From contig NZ_VAHO01000011.1 of NCBI RefSeq assembly GCF_005796225.1, positions 62,001-126,000 on the forward strand: a DNA stretch of 64,000 nucleotides, given 5' to 3'. Positions 1-8,130 of this stretch are shown one piece after another. Made by a program: the position numbers and the translations under genes. Source of the stretch: Pseudarthrobacter sp. NamE5 (lineage in GTDB: Bacteria; Actinomycetota; Actinomycetes; Actinomycetales; Micrococcaceae). The notes beneath the pieces are model-generated. The model was not told the origin of the DNA and did no database searches. It was given only the letters and a program-made list of their open reading frames with translations. How positions within the stretch are numbered: the first letter of the stretch is position 1; every line of letters begins with the position of its first letter.

Positions 1-318
1 CTCGTTGATGTTGAAGGGGTTGACCGCCATGTCGCCGGCGTCCGCCACCTGAACGTTTTCAAAGGGGCTGACGTCCCACGCCGGGTTGTAGGGGCGCAGC
101 AGGCGACTGGCCTCGCGCACATGGTTGGCCCCGAACCGGGCGCCGGGGCGGTAGGAGACACCGGAATCGAAAGGGACCCCCACCACCGTGATATCAGCTT
201 TAGCCACCTGGTCCAGCCGCGGCAGGCGGGCGTAGGTGGCAGCACCGGCATAGCGGGGAATGCGGGATGAATCGATAGGGCCAAGGTTGCCGTTAGCTTC
301 GATGCGCAGCTCTTCCAA
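1..318 (-). CDS. speB: Agmatinase / ureohydrolase family protein (N-terminal part, cut by window start)
   Basis: Reading the minus strand from 318 gives a 106-codon open frame that runs off the window. It contains [17 protein letters not shown] and NPFNINE, which are typical of the N-terminal half of agmatinase/arginase-family enzymes; agmatinase hydrolyses agmatine to putrescine and urea. The start is TTG at 318: it is the only start codon between an upstream in-frame stop and the conserved EELRIEANG opening, and AAGGAG lies at good spacing before it. The manganese-binding histidines and aspartates lie beyond the edge and cannot be checked. A related ureohydrolase such as guanidinobutyrase is possible. 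The XRE-cupin regulator and symporter nearby probably belong to the same pathway. Confidence 0.85.
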   Translation of the reverse strand, partial: MEELRIEANGNLGPIDSSRIPRYAGAATYARLPRLDQVAKADITVVGVPFDSGVSYRPGARFGANHVREASRLLRPYNPAWDVSPFENVQVADAGDMAVNPFNINE

Positions 319-362
319 GGGGGCCTCTCCTTCAAGGACTTCAGGGACGTCGTGTGACTGCC

Positions 363-413
363 ATCATACACCCCGGTTTTCCTATGTGCACCACTTGTTT
401 ACTGTTGCCCATT
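363..413 (-). promoter_or_regulatory. Probable agmatinase promoter with upstream AATGGGCAA motif
   Basis: The 319-642 interval carries no convincing gene. On the minus strand TATGAT (363-368) is a good -10 about 45 bases before the TTG start. The 9-mer AATGGGCAA (405-413, minus strand) recurs in the symporter promoter at 2457-2465. No strong -35 is visible, so an activator or weak promoter is possible. Confidence 0.4.
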
Positions 414-642
414 CCAGGTGCCGGTTGGCAGCCAGGGTGCATCGCGTCCCTTCCTGCCCAGTTGCCGCCGCCCCACTCCCGCCCGAGGTGCCCCTGGCCC
501 CGGTTGGCGCGGCCGGTGGCAACGGCAGCCAGAATCCGGGCAGTGCAACCGGGCTGGAAGGTCCGGTTACGACCGGGTACCTGATCTCACATACAACTTA
601 AACACTCTGGCTGGCAGGGTCGGCCTGGTGTGGACTGGTTCC

Positions 643-1470
643 GTGGACATCTTCGAATATCTCGTCCAGGCAGGCGGAGCGGCCCGCACGGCCCAACTCA
701 TTGAGGCGGGATACTCCAAACGGCAAATCGCCAGGCTCGTCAGCCACGGCGCAACGCAGCCACGGCGGGGAGTTTTCCTCGCGCCGGGCTGCAATCCCGG
801 GCTGGCGGCGGCAATCCACCACAATGGGCGGCTGACATGCGCAAGCGCCGCCGGCCATTACGGGCTCTGGATTCGAAACCCGCCAACCCACATGCACTTG
901 GCCTGCAACCACGGTCACGGCTCAGGCTTCATCCGGCATCGGACGGTGCGCTTCGATGGACACCCTACACTGCCCCTTGCAGGAGTGGAGGATGTGGCAC
1001 TGCACGCACTGGGATGCCTCAAGCCGCCAGCCTCGACCGCACTTGCCACCTCGGCTATCAGGCTGCACGGGGTGCCCCTTGAACTCCTGAAAAACGTGCT
1101 TCGCGGGGACCGGTCCGCGCCGGTCCTGCGCGCGCTTCGGGAGCTCGATCTTCGCGCGGAGTCGATTGTAGAGGTGGACGCCCAGCACTTGTTCCGGACG
1201 AATGGCATTGCTTTTGAACCGCAGGTCTTCCTGCCCGGCATTGGACGGGTCGACTTCCTCATTGCCGGGTTCCTGATCATTGAGATAGATGGCCATGCCT
1301 TTCATTCGAAGCGGGTTGACATGCTCCGCGACCGGGACCGGAACAACTCGTCAACTGTGAAAGGGTTTGCCGTTCTCCGCTACATGCCTGAGCACATCTG
1401 GTTCAACCAGCAGCAGGTTCTGGCCGATGTCCGGGCAGCACTCGCACTCAGGGCGGGCCGTTCGGGCTAA
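643..1470 (+). CDS. DUF559 / PD-(D/E)XK-like domain protein with N-terminal AbiEi-type winged helix
   Basis: The protein has about 275 residues. The first 60 residues look like the HTH used in AbiEi-like antitoxins (YLVQAGGAARTAQLIEAGYS, then RGVF). The C-terminal 90 residues hold RVDFLIAG, LIIEIDG and a trailing RDRDRNN, which fits the Vsr-like DUF559 nuclease fold. The frame stays open upstream to 418, but that part looks like read-through, so I chose GTG at 643; GTG at 628 is also possible. No toxin partner gene lies beside it. Such proteins are common and mostly uncharacterised in actinobacteria, and a DNA-cleaving role is only inferred from the fold. Confidence 0.7.
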   Translation: MDIFEYLVQAGGAARTAQLIEAGYSKRQIARLVSHGATQPRRGVFLAPGCNPGLAAAIHHNGRLTCASAAGHYGLWIRNPPTHMHLACNHGHGSGFIRHRTVRFDGHPTLPLAGVEDVALHALGCLKPPASTALATSAIRLHGVPLELLKNVLRGDRSAPVLRALRELDLRAESIVEVDAQHLFRTNGIAFEPQVFLPGIGRVDFLIAGFLIIEIDGHAFHSKRVDMLRDRDRNNSSTVKGFAVLRYMPEHIWFNQQQVLADVRAALALRAGRSG

Positions 1471-1721
1471 ACATTGGACGCTCCAGCCCAGTTGCCCTGA
1501 CCGGCCGACAAGGAACTCGGGCACGAACTCCGCAGCTGCAGGGAGGACAATTCAAAGCCGCGGCGCGAAAGGGGCAGGAGGGCACGCCCGGCCAGCCAAG
1601 CGGCCTGGCGCACGCAACCCGGCCTCCCCCGAAAGCCGGCCTCCTGCGAAACTTGGCCGTATAAACTGGACCGCTCAATAACCCCGGCCACCGATAGAGC
1701 CCGGTCCCCGCCAGGAACTGC

Positions 1722-2297
1722 TCAGCGGCTGGCGGCGGGCACCAGGACCCAGAGCACCTCGACCGTCTTGTCCGTGGGATTGATCCAGGTGTGCGGCTCG
1801 CGGCCGGGAAAGGTCACGGTATCTCCGGTACTGAGGTCATACTCCTCGTTCGTGAGGATCAGCCGGATGTTGCCCCTAATCACGTGGAGGACGTCAACAT
1901 CGCAGTCCACCGCATACAGTTCAGACTCGCCGCGGCCGTGCGGCTCGATCATCGCCTGGATGATCTGGATGCGCCGTTCGGAACGGGCGGTCAGCAGACG
2001 CTCCACGATCCCTTGGCCGCCCAATGAGATCCGGGGCCCCTCGTTGCGCTTGGTCAGGTGCGTTTCGGGCGCCGCGAAGAGGTCGCCAATGGAGATGGAC
2101 AGGACCTGGCACAACGTCACCAGGGACGCGACAGAGGGTGACGTCAGGTCGCGTTCAACCCGGCTAAGGAACCCTTTGGTGAGTCCCGTGGCGTCAGCAA
2201 CCTGCTCGATGGTGAGCCGCTGGGACTGCCGGGCTGCCCGGATCCTCGAACCGATGGCTACCGGAACGTTGCTCGGCTCAACTGGCAGTGCCTTCAT
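1722..2297 (-). CDS. XRE-family regulator with C-terminal cupin domain
   Basis: This 191-residue protein has an XRE helix-turn-helix at about residues 16-70 (QRLTIEQVADATGLTKGFLSRVER) and a cupin_2 barrel at about 110-187 (DTVTFPGREPHTWINP). The layout matches the PuuR-like family, which senses a small metabolite in the cupin and represses catabolic genes. ATG at 2297 is preceded by AAAGG. It is divergent from the symporter gene and lies between that gene and the agmatinase. A role controlling both is inferred from position and from a shared motif in the two promoters. The effector, perhaps a polyamine or guanidine compound, is not visible from sequence. Confidence 0.88.
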   Translation of the reverse strand: MKALPVEPSNVPVAIGSRIRAARQSQRLTIEQVADATGLTKGFLSRVERDLTSPSVASLVTLCQVLSISIGDLFAAPETHLTKRNEGPRISLGGQGIVERLLTARSERRIQIIQAMIEPHGRGESELYAVDCDVDVLHVIRGNIRLILTNEEYDLSTGDTVTFPGREPHTWINPTDKTVEVLWVLVPAASR

Positions 2298-2406
2298 TTA
2301 CGAACCTTTCATGGCCGGCCACCCGGCCCCGCTCTGGAGCAATACTAGTGGTCAGCCCCTTCTGTGACGCGGCATTGCAGGCGAGCCCCGGCCCACCGAA
2401 TATGCC

Positions 2407-2465
2407 TTGACTGTTATCACCGTCACAGCCTATTCTTTGGAAAACACTTGTTGCCTAATGGGCAA
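2407..2465 (+). promoter_or_regulatory. Symporter promoter with downstream inverted-repeat operator
   Basis: TTGACT (2407-2412) and TATTCT (2431-2436) are separated by 18 bases and make a good sigma-70-type promoter. Starting about 8 bases after the predicted transcription start is a perfect inverted repeat, TTGCC-TAATG-GGCAA (2451-2465). That position suits a repressor. The neighbouring XRE-cupin protein is the obvious candidate. Confidence 0.55.
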
Positions 2466-2563
2466 TATCTGAGAATCCCCTCTCGCTCCCTTCCCTGCAG
2501 CACGGCAGGCTTCCCGCCACCGGATGTAGCGCCTCGCTGCCCTTATGCTCAAAGGAGCCCAAC

Positions 2564-4081
2564 ATGGACGTAAGCGTCATCAACATCGCCATTGTGGTGG
2601 TGTATCTGCTGGCAATGCTGGCCTTTGGCTGGTGGGGCAAATCCCGCACCAGGAACAACAGCGACTTCCTGGTTGCCGGCCGCCGGCTCGGCCCGTTCCT
2701 TTACACCGGAACCATGGCCGCCGTCGTCCTGGGCGGTGCCTCCACAGTGGGCGGTGTGGGCCTTGGCTACAAGTTCGGCATTTCCGGCATGTGGCTGGTG
2801 GTGGCCATCGGCGCCGGTGTCCTGCTCCTGAGCCTGCTGTTCGCCGGGACCATCCAAAAGCTGAAGATCTACACGGTCTCGCAGATGCTCACCCTGCGCT
2901 ACGGCAGCAGGGCAACTGAAGCTTCAGGCATTGTGATGCTCGCCTACACGCTGATGCTGTGCGCCACGTCCACCGGCGCCTACGCAACGATCTTCGTGGT
3001 CCTCTTTGACTGGGACCGGGCGATCGCCATTGCCGTGGGTGGTGCCATTGTGCTGGTCTACTCCACTGTGGGCGGCATGTGGTCCATCACCCTGGCGGAC
3101 CAGGTGCAGTTCATCATCAAGACTGTGGGCATCTTCTTCCTGATGCTCCCCTTCACGCTCAACGCAGCCGGCGGCATGGACGGCATCCGCAGCAGGGTGG
3201 ACGAAAGCTTCTTCCAGGTCGACGGGATCGGCGTCCAGACCATCATCACCTACTTCGTGGTCTACACCCTGGGTTTGCTGATCGGCCAGGACATCTGGCA
3301 GCGCGTCTTCACCGCCAAAACACCGGCTGTTGCACGGTGGGGCGGTGCCACCGCCGGCATCTACTGCATCCTCTACGGCGTCGCCGGCGCCCTGATCGGC
3401 ATGGCGGCCAGCGTTGCCCTGTCCAACATTGAGATCGCCGCCAAGGACGACGTCTACGCCGAAGTGGCCCAGACCCTGCTTCCCGTCGGCATCGGCGGAC
3501 TGGTGCTCGCAGCTGCCGTGGCCGCCATGATGTCCACCGCCTCCGGGGCCCTCATCGCCGCCGCAACGGTTGCCCGCGCCGATGTCCTGCCATTCGTCGC
3601 CAGCTGGTTCGGCAAGGACATCAACACCGGGGACACGGACAACCCGGAGCACGACGTCAAGGCCAACCGGATCTGGGTCCTTGCCCTGGGCATCGTTGCC
3701 ATCGTTATCGCGATCATCACCAAGGACGTGGTGGCCGCCCTGACCATCGCCTACGACATCCTGGTGGGCGGGCTCCTGGTGGCCATCCTCGGTGGACTGG
3801 TATGGAAGCGGGGCACCGGTCTCGCGGCCGCAGCTTCCATGGCAGTGGGCTCAGTGGTGACGCTGGGCACCATGATCATCCTGGAAATCAACGCCAAGGC
3901 GCCGCTGGACGGCATCTACGCCAACGAGCCCATCTACTACGGCCTGCTGGCCTCCGCCGCGGTGTACATCGCGGTTTCCCTGCTGACCAAGCCCACGGAC
4001 CCGCAGGTGATGAGCAACTGGCAGCGCCGGGTGGCCGGGCAGGATGCTGAAGGCTCCCGGGAGCAGATGCCCGCCGCGTAG
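2564..4081 (+). CDS. Sodium:solute symporter (SSS family)
   Basis: The protein has 505 residues, the usual SSS length, and about 13 predicted membrane helices. The N-terminus holds the family signature around GGASTVGGVGLGYKFG, and QDIWQRVF marks the conserved central loop. It should co-transport an organic solute with sodium across the cytoplasmic membrane. ATG at 2564 has AAGGAG six bases upstream. The agmatinase and the XRE-cupin regulator nearby suggest an amine, guanidine or amino-acid substrate, but the family is broad and the substrate cannot be read from sequence. A long hairpin follows the gene. Confidence 0.9.
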   Translation: MDVSVINIAIVVVYLLAMLAFGWWGKSRTRNNSDFLVAGRRLGPFLYTGTMAAVVLGGASTVGGVGLGYKFGISGMWLVVAIGAGVLLLSLLFAGTIQKLKIYTVSQMLTLRYGSRATEASGIVMLAYTLMLCATSTGAYATIFVVLFDWDRAIAIAVGGAIVLVYSTVGGMWSITLADQVQFIIKTVGIFFLMLPFTLNAAGGMDGIRSRVDESFFQVDGIGVQTIITYFVVYTLGLLIGQDIWQRVFTAKTPAVARWGGATAGIYCILYGVAGALIGMAASVALSNIEIAAKDDVYAEVAQTLLPVGIGGLVLAAAVAAMMSTASGALIAAATVARADVLPFVASWFGKDINTGDTDNPEHDVKANRIWVLALGIVAIVIAIITKDVVAALTIAYDILVGGLLVAILGGLVWKRGTGLAAAASMAVGSVVTLGTMIILEINAKAPLDGIYANEPIYYGLLASAAVYIAVSLLTKPTDPQVMSNWQRRVAGQDAEGSREQMPAA

Positions 4082-4100
4082 CGGCACGTTGGAGGGAAGC

Positions 4101-4153
4101 ACGACGGCGGCACCCGGCCTTCGCTTTTTAGCGCAGCCAGGTGCCGCCGTCGT
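4101..4153. terminator. Hairpin between convergent genes
   Basis: Two 14-base arms (4101-4114 and 4140-4153) are perfectly complementary, starting ACGACGGCGGCACC, with a 25-base loop. The hairpin lies between the symporter stop and the end of the converging small acidic gene, so it can act for both strands. No long T run follows. Confidence 0.6.
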
Positions 4154-4158
4154 CAGTC

Positions 4159-4386
4159 CTACTCGGTGTCGCGAACTTCGTCCGGGTCCTCCAGCGGAAC
4201 TGGTCGGTCCTCGGCGTCGATCACGACGGGAGGGGCCTGCACTACAGGCTCCTCTTCGTCCAGGAATTCGTCCTCCGTATCCCAGTCGTCCTCAACTGCC
4301 GGTGCATCCTCAGCGTAATCGTAGGCGGGATCCGCCTCTACAGACTCCAGATGCGGCATGTCCGGGTGCTGTCCGGTGGTGCTCAT
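4159..4386 (-). CDS. Small, highly acidic hypothetical protein
   Basis: The protein has 75 residues, about a third of them Asp or Glu, and no cysteines or membrane helix. GGAGG lies seven bases before the ATG at 4386, which fixes the start even though the frame is open further upstream. I do not recognise a domain. It is probably a soluble, intrinsically disordered protein. It is convergent with the symporter and divergent from the VIT1-family gene. Small acidic proteins of this kind are common next to unrelated genes in Arthrobacter, so no function is proposed. Confidence 0.65.
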   Translation of the reverse strand: MSTTGQHPDMPHLESVEADPAYDYAEDAPAVEDDWDTEDEFLDEEEPVVQAPPVVIDAEDRPVPLEDPDEVRDTE

Positions 4387-4640
4387 GTTTGAACCTCCGT
4401 TTATTCGCCTGACGTGCTCTTTCAGTGAGGGCGCTGGCCGCGCCACACCTTCATCACAGCACCGGCCGGCAGGCGGGTCAATAGCAGCGGAGCCGGGTGC
4501 AGCCGGCCAGGCCACGGGCGCGGAATTGAGGCGGACCGAAAAGCAGGGGACAGGTTGACCAGCCAAAAAACCGCGGATTTCCGCAGTAAGCTGGCACTGC
4601 AATGGGGCCGAACCATGCCCCATCCAGCCCAGGAGTGTCC

Positions 4641-5810
4641 GTGTCCCAACACGCCGAATCCAGCCAGCACACAGAACCCAGCCAGCACGCAGAACGCAAG
4701 CCACAGGCCCGGCCCCAGAAGCAGCAGACCCAGCCATCGCCGTCGGACATCAAGCGGTGGCGGCAGTACCTTGCTGACGAACGCGCCGAAGCTGCCGTCT
4801 ACCGGGACCTGGCCCAGAACCGCCAGGGCGAGGAACGTGACATCCTGCTGGCCCTGGCTGAAGCCGAGCGCCGCCACGAAGCGCACTGGCTGGCACTGCT
4901 CGGGGACCGGGCGGGCAAGCCGCGACCGGCGTCGATCCGCAGCCGTCTGCTGGGCTTCCTGGCCCGCCACTTCGGATCGGTGTTCGTCCTTGCCCTGGCC
5001 CAGCGCGCCGAAGGCCGCTCCCCCTATGCCAAGGACCCCAACGCCACGGATGCGATGGCAGCCGACGAGCAGATCCACGAGGAAGTGGTCCGTGGCCTGG
5101 CAACCCGGGGACGGAACCGCCTGGCGGGCACCTTCCGGGCTGCTGTTTTCGGTGCCAACGACGGCCTGGTCAGCAACCTGTCCCTGGTGATGGGCATGGC
5201 GGCCTCCGGCGTGGCAAGCAGTGTGGTGCTGCTCAGCGGCATCGCCGGGCTCCTGGCCGGCGCCATGTCCATGGGGGCGGGCGAGTTCATCTCCGTGCGC
5301 TCGCAGCGCGAACTCCTGGCTGCCACCCGGCCCACGCAGGTCACCCTGGTGGCGGCCCCCAAGCTTGACCTCGAGCACAACGAACTGCTGCTGGTGTATC
5401 TGGCCCGCGGCATGACGCAGCAAGCGGCCGAGCACCGCGTGGCCGAACGCATGGGCCTGCTCCCCTGCGACTGCGATCCCAGCCTTTCCCTGCAGCCGGA
5501 ACTGCCCGACGTCGAAGACCAGCATGAGGCGGTGGGCACCGCCTGGGGCGCCGCCCTGTCCAGCTTCTGCTTCTTCGCCTCCGGAGCCGTCGTTCCCATC
5601 CTGCCGTTCGTGTTCGGCCTGACCGGCGTGGCCGCCCTGGCGGTGGCGGGCGTCCTGGTGGGTATTGCCCTGCTGATCACCGGGGCGACAGTGGGCCTGC
5701 TGTCCGGCACCTCTCCCCTGACCCGCGGCCTTCGCCAGCTGGCCATTGGGCTGGGTGCCGCCGCTGTCACGTACCTGCTGGGGCTTGTCTTCGGCACCGT
5801 AATCCATTAG
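4641..5810 (+). CDS. VIT1/CCC1-family iron/manganese transporter with N-terminal ferritin-like domain
   Basis: The protein has 389 residues. A rubrerythrin-type ferritin-like domain spans about residues 25-155, with metal-ligand motifs DERAEAAVY, EAERRHEAHW and DEQIHEEVV. A VIT1 membrane domain follows from about 165 (FGANDGLVSNLSLVMG, GAMSMGAGEFISV), with about five helices. This Er-VIT1 layout is known from membrane-bound ferritins that export iron or manganese. GTG at 4641 has AGGAG five bases upstream; an ATG at 4602 in the same frame lacks a ribosome site. The first 20 residues contain three near-identical hexapeptides (SQHAES, SQHTEP, SQHAER), probably a disordered tail. Expected location is the cytoplasmic membrane. 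Confidence 0.88.
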   Translation: MSQHAESSQHTEPSQHAERKPQARPQKQQTQPSPSDIKRWRQYLADERAEAAVYRDLAQNRQGEERDILLALAEAERRHEAHWLALLGDRAGKPRPASIRSRLLGFLARHFGSVFVLALAQRAEGRSPYAKDPNATDAMAADEQIHEEVVRGLATRGRNRLAGTFRAAVFGANDGLVSNLSLVMGMAASGVASSVVLLSGIAGLLAGAMSMGAGEFISVRSQRELLAATRPTQVTLVAAPKLDLEHNELLLVYLARGMTQQAAEHRVAERMGLLPCDCDPSLSLQPELPDVEDQHEAVGTAWGAALSSFCFFASGAVVPILPFVFGLTGVAALAVAGVLVGIALLITGATVGLLSGTSPLTRGLRQLAIGLGAAAVTYLLGLVFGTVIH

Positions 5811-5837
5811 CAGCGGGCAGCCAGTGGGGATTGGGTA

Positions 5838-6755
5838 GTGGGCGGCCGGACGCCGCGCCACGCGGGAACAAAGGTCCGCCGCGGCGCGCGGGAGATTGTG
5901 CGGCTTCTGCTGATCGCAGCCCTGGCTGCGGCGGCAGCGTTCGGGGCGATGGTGGCACTGGGCGATCCCCGCTTCAAGGACCTGCTGGATATCCGTATCG
6001 GCCCTGGGAAGGGCCAGTCCGCCGGACAGCAGGAGCGGGATGGAGCAGGGGAATCGGGTCAGGCGCCGCCATCGGAGGCCCGGACGGGGACGCCGCCTCC
6101 CGGTTTCGAGGAAGCAGACGCTCCGTTGGCTGCAGCCGCGCCGCCGGCCGTGGGGAGCGACGCATACCGGTTCCTTGCCGTCAACGGTGACGGCAGCCCC
6201 GTAGGATACTCCCCGTGCCGGCCGCTGCACTACGTGGTCAATGACCAGTTGGCGCCGGCTGGGGCGCAGCAGCTGGTCACCGAAGCCATTTCCACCATTT
6301 CAACGGCCACCGGGATCCAGTTCGTGTACGACGGGGCCACCGGTGAGCAGCCCTCGCCGCAGCGGCCTCCGTACCAGCCGGACTCCTACGGCGAGCGGTG
6401 GGCCCCTCTGCTCATCGCCTGGACAACCCCTGAAACGGCACCGCAGCTGAAAGGCAAAGTCATCGGCACCGGCGGCAGCACCCATTTCAGTTACGACGGC
6501 GGTCCCAAGACCTTCGTGACCGGCGGCCTGGACCTTGACGCGCCGCAGATTGCGGATGAGCTCCTTAACCCGGACGGACACCTCTATGCCAGGGCGGTAA
6601 TCCTGCACGAACTCAGCCACGTGATGGGGCTCGACCACGTGGACGATCCGGCCCAGCTGATGTACCCGGAGATCGGCACGCCGGAAGGGCTGTCCCCCGG
6701 GGATTTCAACGGGCTGTATGAGCTGGGCAAGGCCCAGTGCCGGAAGGACCTGTAA
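5838..6755 (+). CDS. Membrane-anchored or secreted zinc metalloprotease (matrixin-like)
   Basis: The protein has 305 residues. A basic N-terminus is followed by one hydrophobic segment at about residues 18-41, a signal peptide or anchor, then a Pro/Gly/Glu-rich linker to about residue 100. HELSHVMGLDH at about 257-267 is a complete HExxHxxGxxH zinc site of the metzincin type, and LMYPEIG follows at the place of the Met-turn. It should cleave proteins outside the membrane; the substrate is unknown. The start is GTG at 5838, soon after the VIT1 gene and on the same strand, so co-transcription is possible. No inhibitor gene is visible. Confidence 0.75.
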   Translation: MGGRTPRHAGTKVRRGAREIVRLLLIAALAAAAAFGAMVALGDPRFKDLLDIRIGPGKGQSAGQQERDGAGESGQAPPSEARTGTPPPGFEEADAPLAAAAPPAVGSDAYRFLAVNGDGSPVGYSPCRPLHYVVNDQLAPAGAQQLVTEAISTISTATGIQFVYDGATGEQPSPQRPPYQPDSYGERWAPLLIAWTTPETAPQLKGKVIGTGGSTHFSYDGGPKTFVTGGLDLDAPQIADELLNPDGHLYARAVILHELSHVMGLDHVDDPAQLMYPEIGTPEGLSPGDFNGLYELGKAQCRKDL

Positions 6756-6811
6756 CCGGGGCGCCGCCTGTGATTGTCCGGCACAGCGTCTGCGCTTAGC
6801 CGGGTTTGTGC

Positions 6812-7960
6812 TTAGCCGGGCAGCGACTGCCCCCGAAGCACCTCCACCGCCTCCTGCACAGTGTCCACCAGGAAGATCCGGTCCTCCATGAGCCGGCCCG
6901 CCGCCAGTCTCCGCAGCATGGGCCACGCGGGGTACTGCTGTTCCCAGTGGCGCCTGCCCACCAGCACCATGGGTGTTATCTTTTCCCGTGCCCCGTAGTA
7001 GTTCTCGCAGGCATCCTGGAAGATCTCCTGCACCGTGCCGGCGGCTCCCGGCAGGAAGACAATGCCTCCCGTGCACAGTTCGAGCAGGATGGCTTCACGG
7101 ACCGCGTTGGCGAAGTACTTGGCGATGTGCGTGGCAAAGTAGTTTGGCGGCTCGTGGCCGTAGAACCAGGTGGGGACACCGAGGGACGGAGTCCCGTCCG
7201 GAAAACGTTCGACGACGGCTGCGGCTGCGCGCGCCCACGTGGACACCGAGGGACGAAAGCCGGGGACGGAGGCGAGCATGCCCAGCGCGGCGTGGAGGTC
7301 GCCGTCGGACGCCCCGCCGAGGTAAGCGCCCAGGTTCGCTGCTTCCATGGCCCCCGGTCCCCCGCCGGTGGCAACTGCATGCCCGTCCCGGACAAGGAGC
7401 CTGCCCAGCCGTGCAGCCTCTGCGTACTCTCCCGTTCCACGCTGCGCCGCGTGCCCGCCCATCACTCCCACCATGGACCGGCCCTGCCACGGCCCTGTCC
7501 GGATCGCCTCCTCCAAGGCGTCGCCGACGGCGTGGTCGTGCAGGGCGGACGCCAGGGTGGCGTCCAGCCGGTGCCGTTGGCCGGGCTGGATGCTCCACTG
7601 GTAGATCCGGGCATCCGGGAGGTCCTCGTACGAAGAGTCGGCCAGTCCGGCGTAGAGCTCCTGCGGCGCATAGAGGGTGGAGCGGTAGGGGTCGAACGGG
7701 ACCGATTCCAGCCGCGGGAAGATCAGCGCTCCGCGTCGGCGGAGCAGGTCTTCCACTCCCTCGTCGAAGGTGCATCCCAGGAAGATGGCACCTTCGGCGT
7801 GCATGCCTTCCAGCGCGGCGGCCCTCCCCCGCAGGTCCAGGGACTGGGCGTGCCAGCCGTGCATATCCGTTGCGCCGCCACTTACCAGCCGGTCGAAGCT
7901 TTCCAGGTCCTCCACTTCCAGGTTGTGGGGGCTGGGACCCAGGTTTCCATAGAGGTTCAT
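6812..7960 (-). CDS. LOG-family (TIGR00730-like) protein with long N-terminal extension
   Basis: The protein has 382 residues. GGGPGAMEAAN (199-209) and PGAAGTVQE (304-312) match the PGGxGTxxE nucleotide-binding motif of the LOG/lysine-decarboxylase-like family, whose members include cytokinin-activating phosphoribohydrolases and nucleotide 5'-monophosphate nucleosidases. Typical LOG proteins have about 190 residues; here about 155 extra residues come first and share the ligand-handling pattern GAIFLGCTFDEGVEDLLRRRGALIFP, so they may be part of a larger subfamily. ATG at 7960 was chosen; in-frame GTG at 7996 is possible. The 3' end overlaps a short tandem duplication that also contains a stop. 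It lies downstream of the first inositol transporter, but a link is not shown. Confidence 0.75.
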   Translation of the reverse strand: MNLYGNLGPSPHNLEVEDLESFDRLVSGGATDMHGWHAQSLDLRGRAAALEGMHAEGAIFLGCTFDEGVEDLLRRRGALIFPRLESVPFDPYRSTLYAPQELYAGLADSSYEDLPDARIYQWSIQPGQRHRLDATLASALHDHAVGDALEEAIRTGPWQGRSMVGVMGGHAAQRGTGEYAEAARLGRLLVRDGHAVATGGGPGAMEAANLGAYLGGASDGDLHAALGMLASVPGFRPSVSTWARAAAAVVERFPDGTPSLGVPTWFYGHEPPNYFATHIAKYFANAVREAILLELCTGGIVFLPGAAGTVQEIFQDACENYYGAREKITPMVLVGRRHWEQQYPAWPMLRRLAAGRLMEDRIFLVDTVQEAVEVLRGQSLPG

Positions 7961-8130
7961 GGCTGTGTCGCAGTCCTGCGCCGGTTGGTCATGCACCCAG
8001 CGTAGGCCACCCGCCGTCGAGCATTCCCTGCAGCAGGCCTGTTGAATCGGCAGCGCGGGACCGGAAGCCGCGCCCTCCAGAGCTTCTGGAAGGGCAGGAT
8101 CCGGCCCCGCGCTCAGGAAAGGACTTGTTG

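Noticed and set aside
418..642. Upstream extension of the DUF559 open frame
   Set aside because: It has no conserved sequence and no ribosome site, and it overlaps the likely promoter region of the agmatinase gene.
4422..6230. 602-codon open frame on the minus strand
   Set aside because: It is antisense to the VIT1-family and protease genes, has skewed composition and resembles no protein; it is a high-GC shadow frame.
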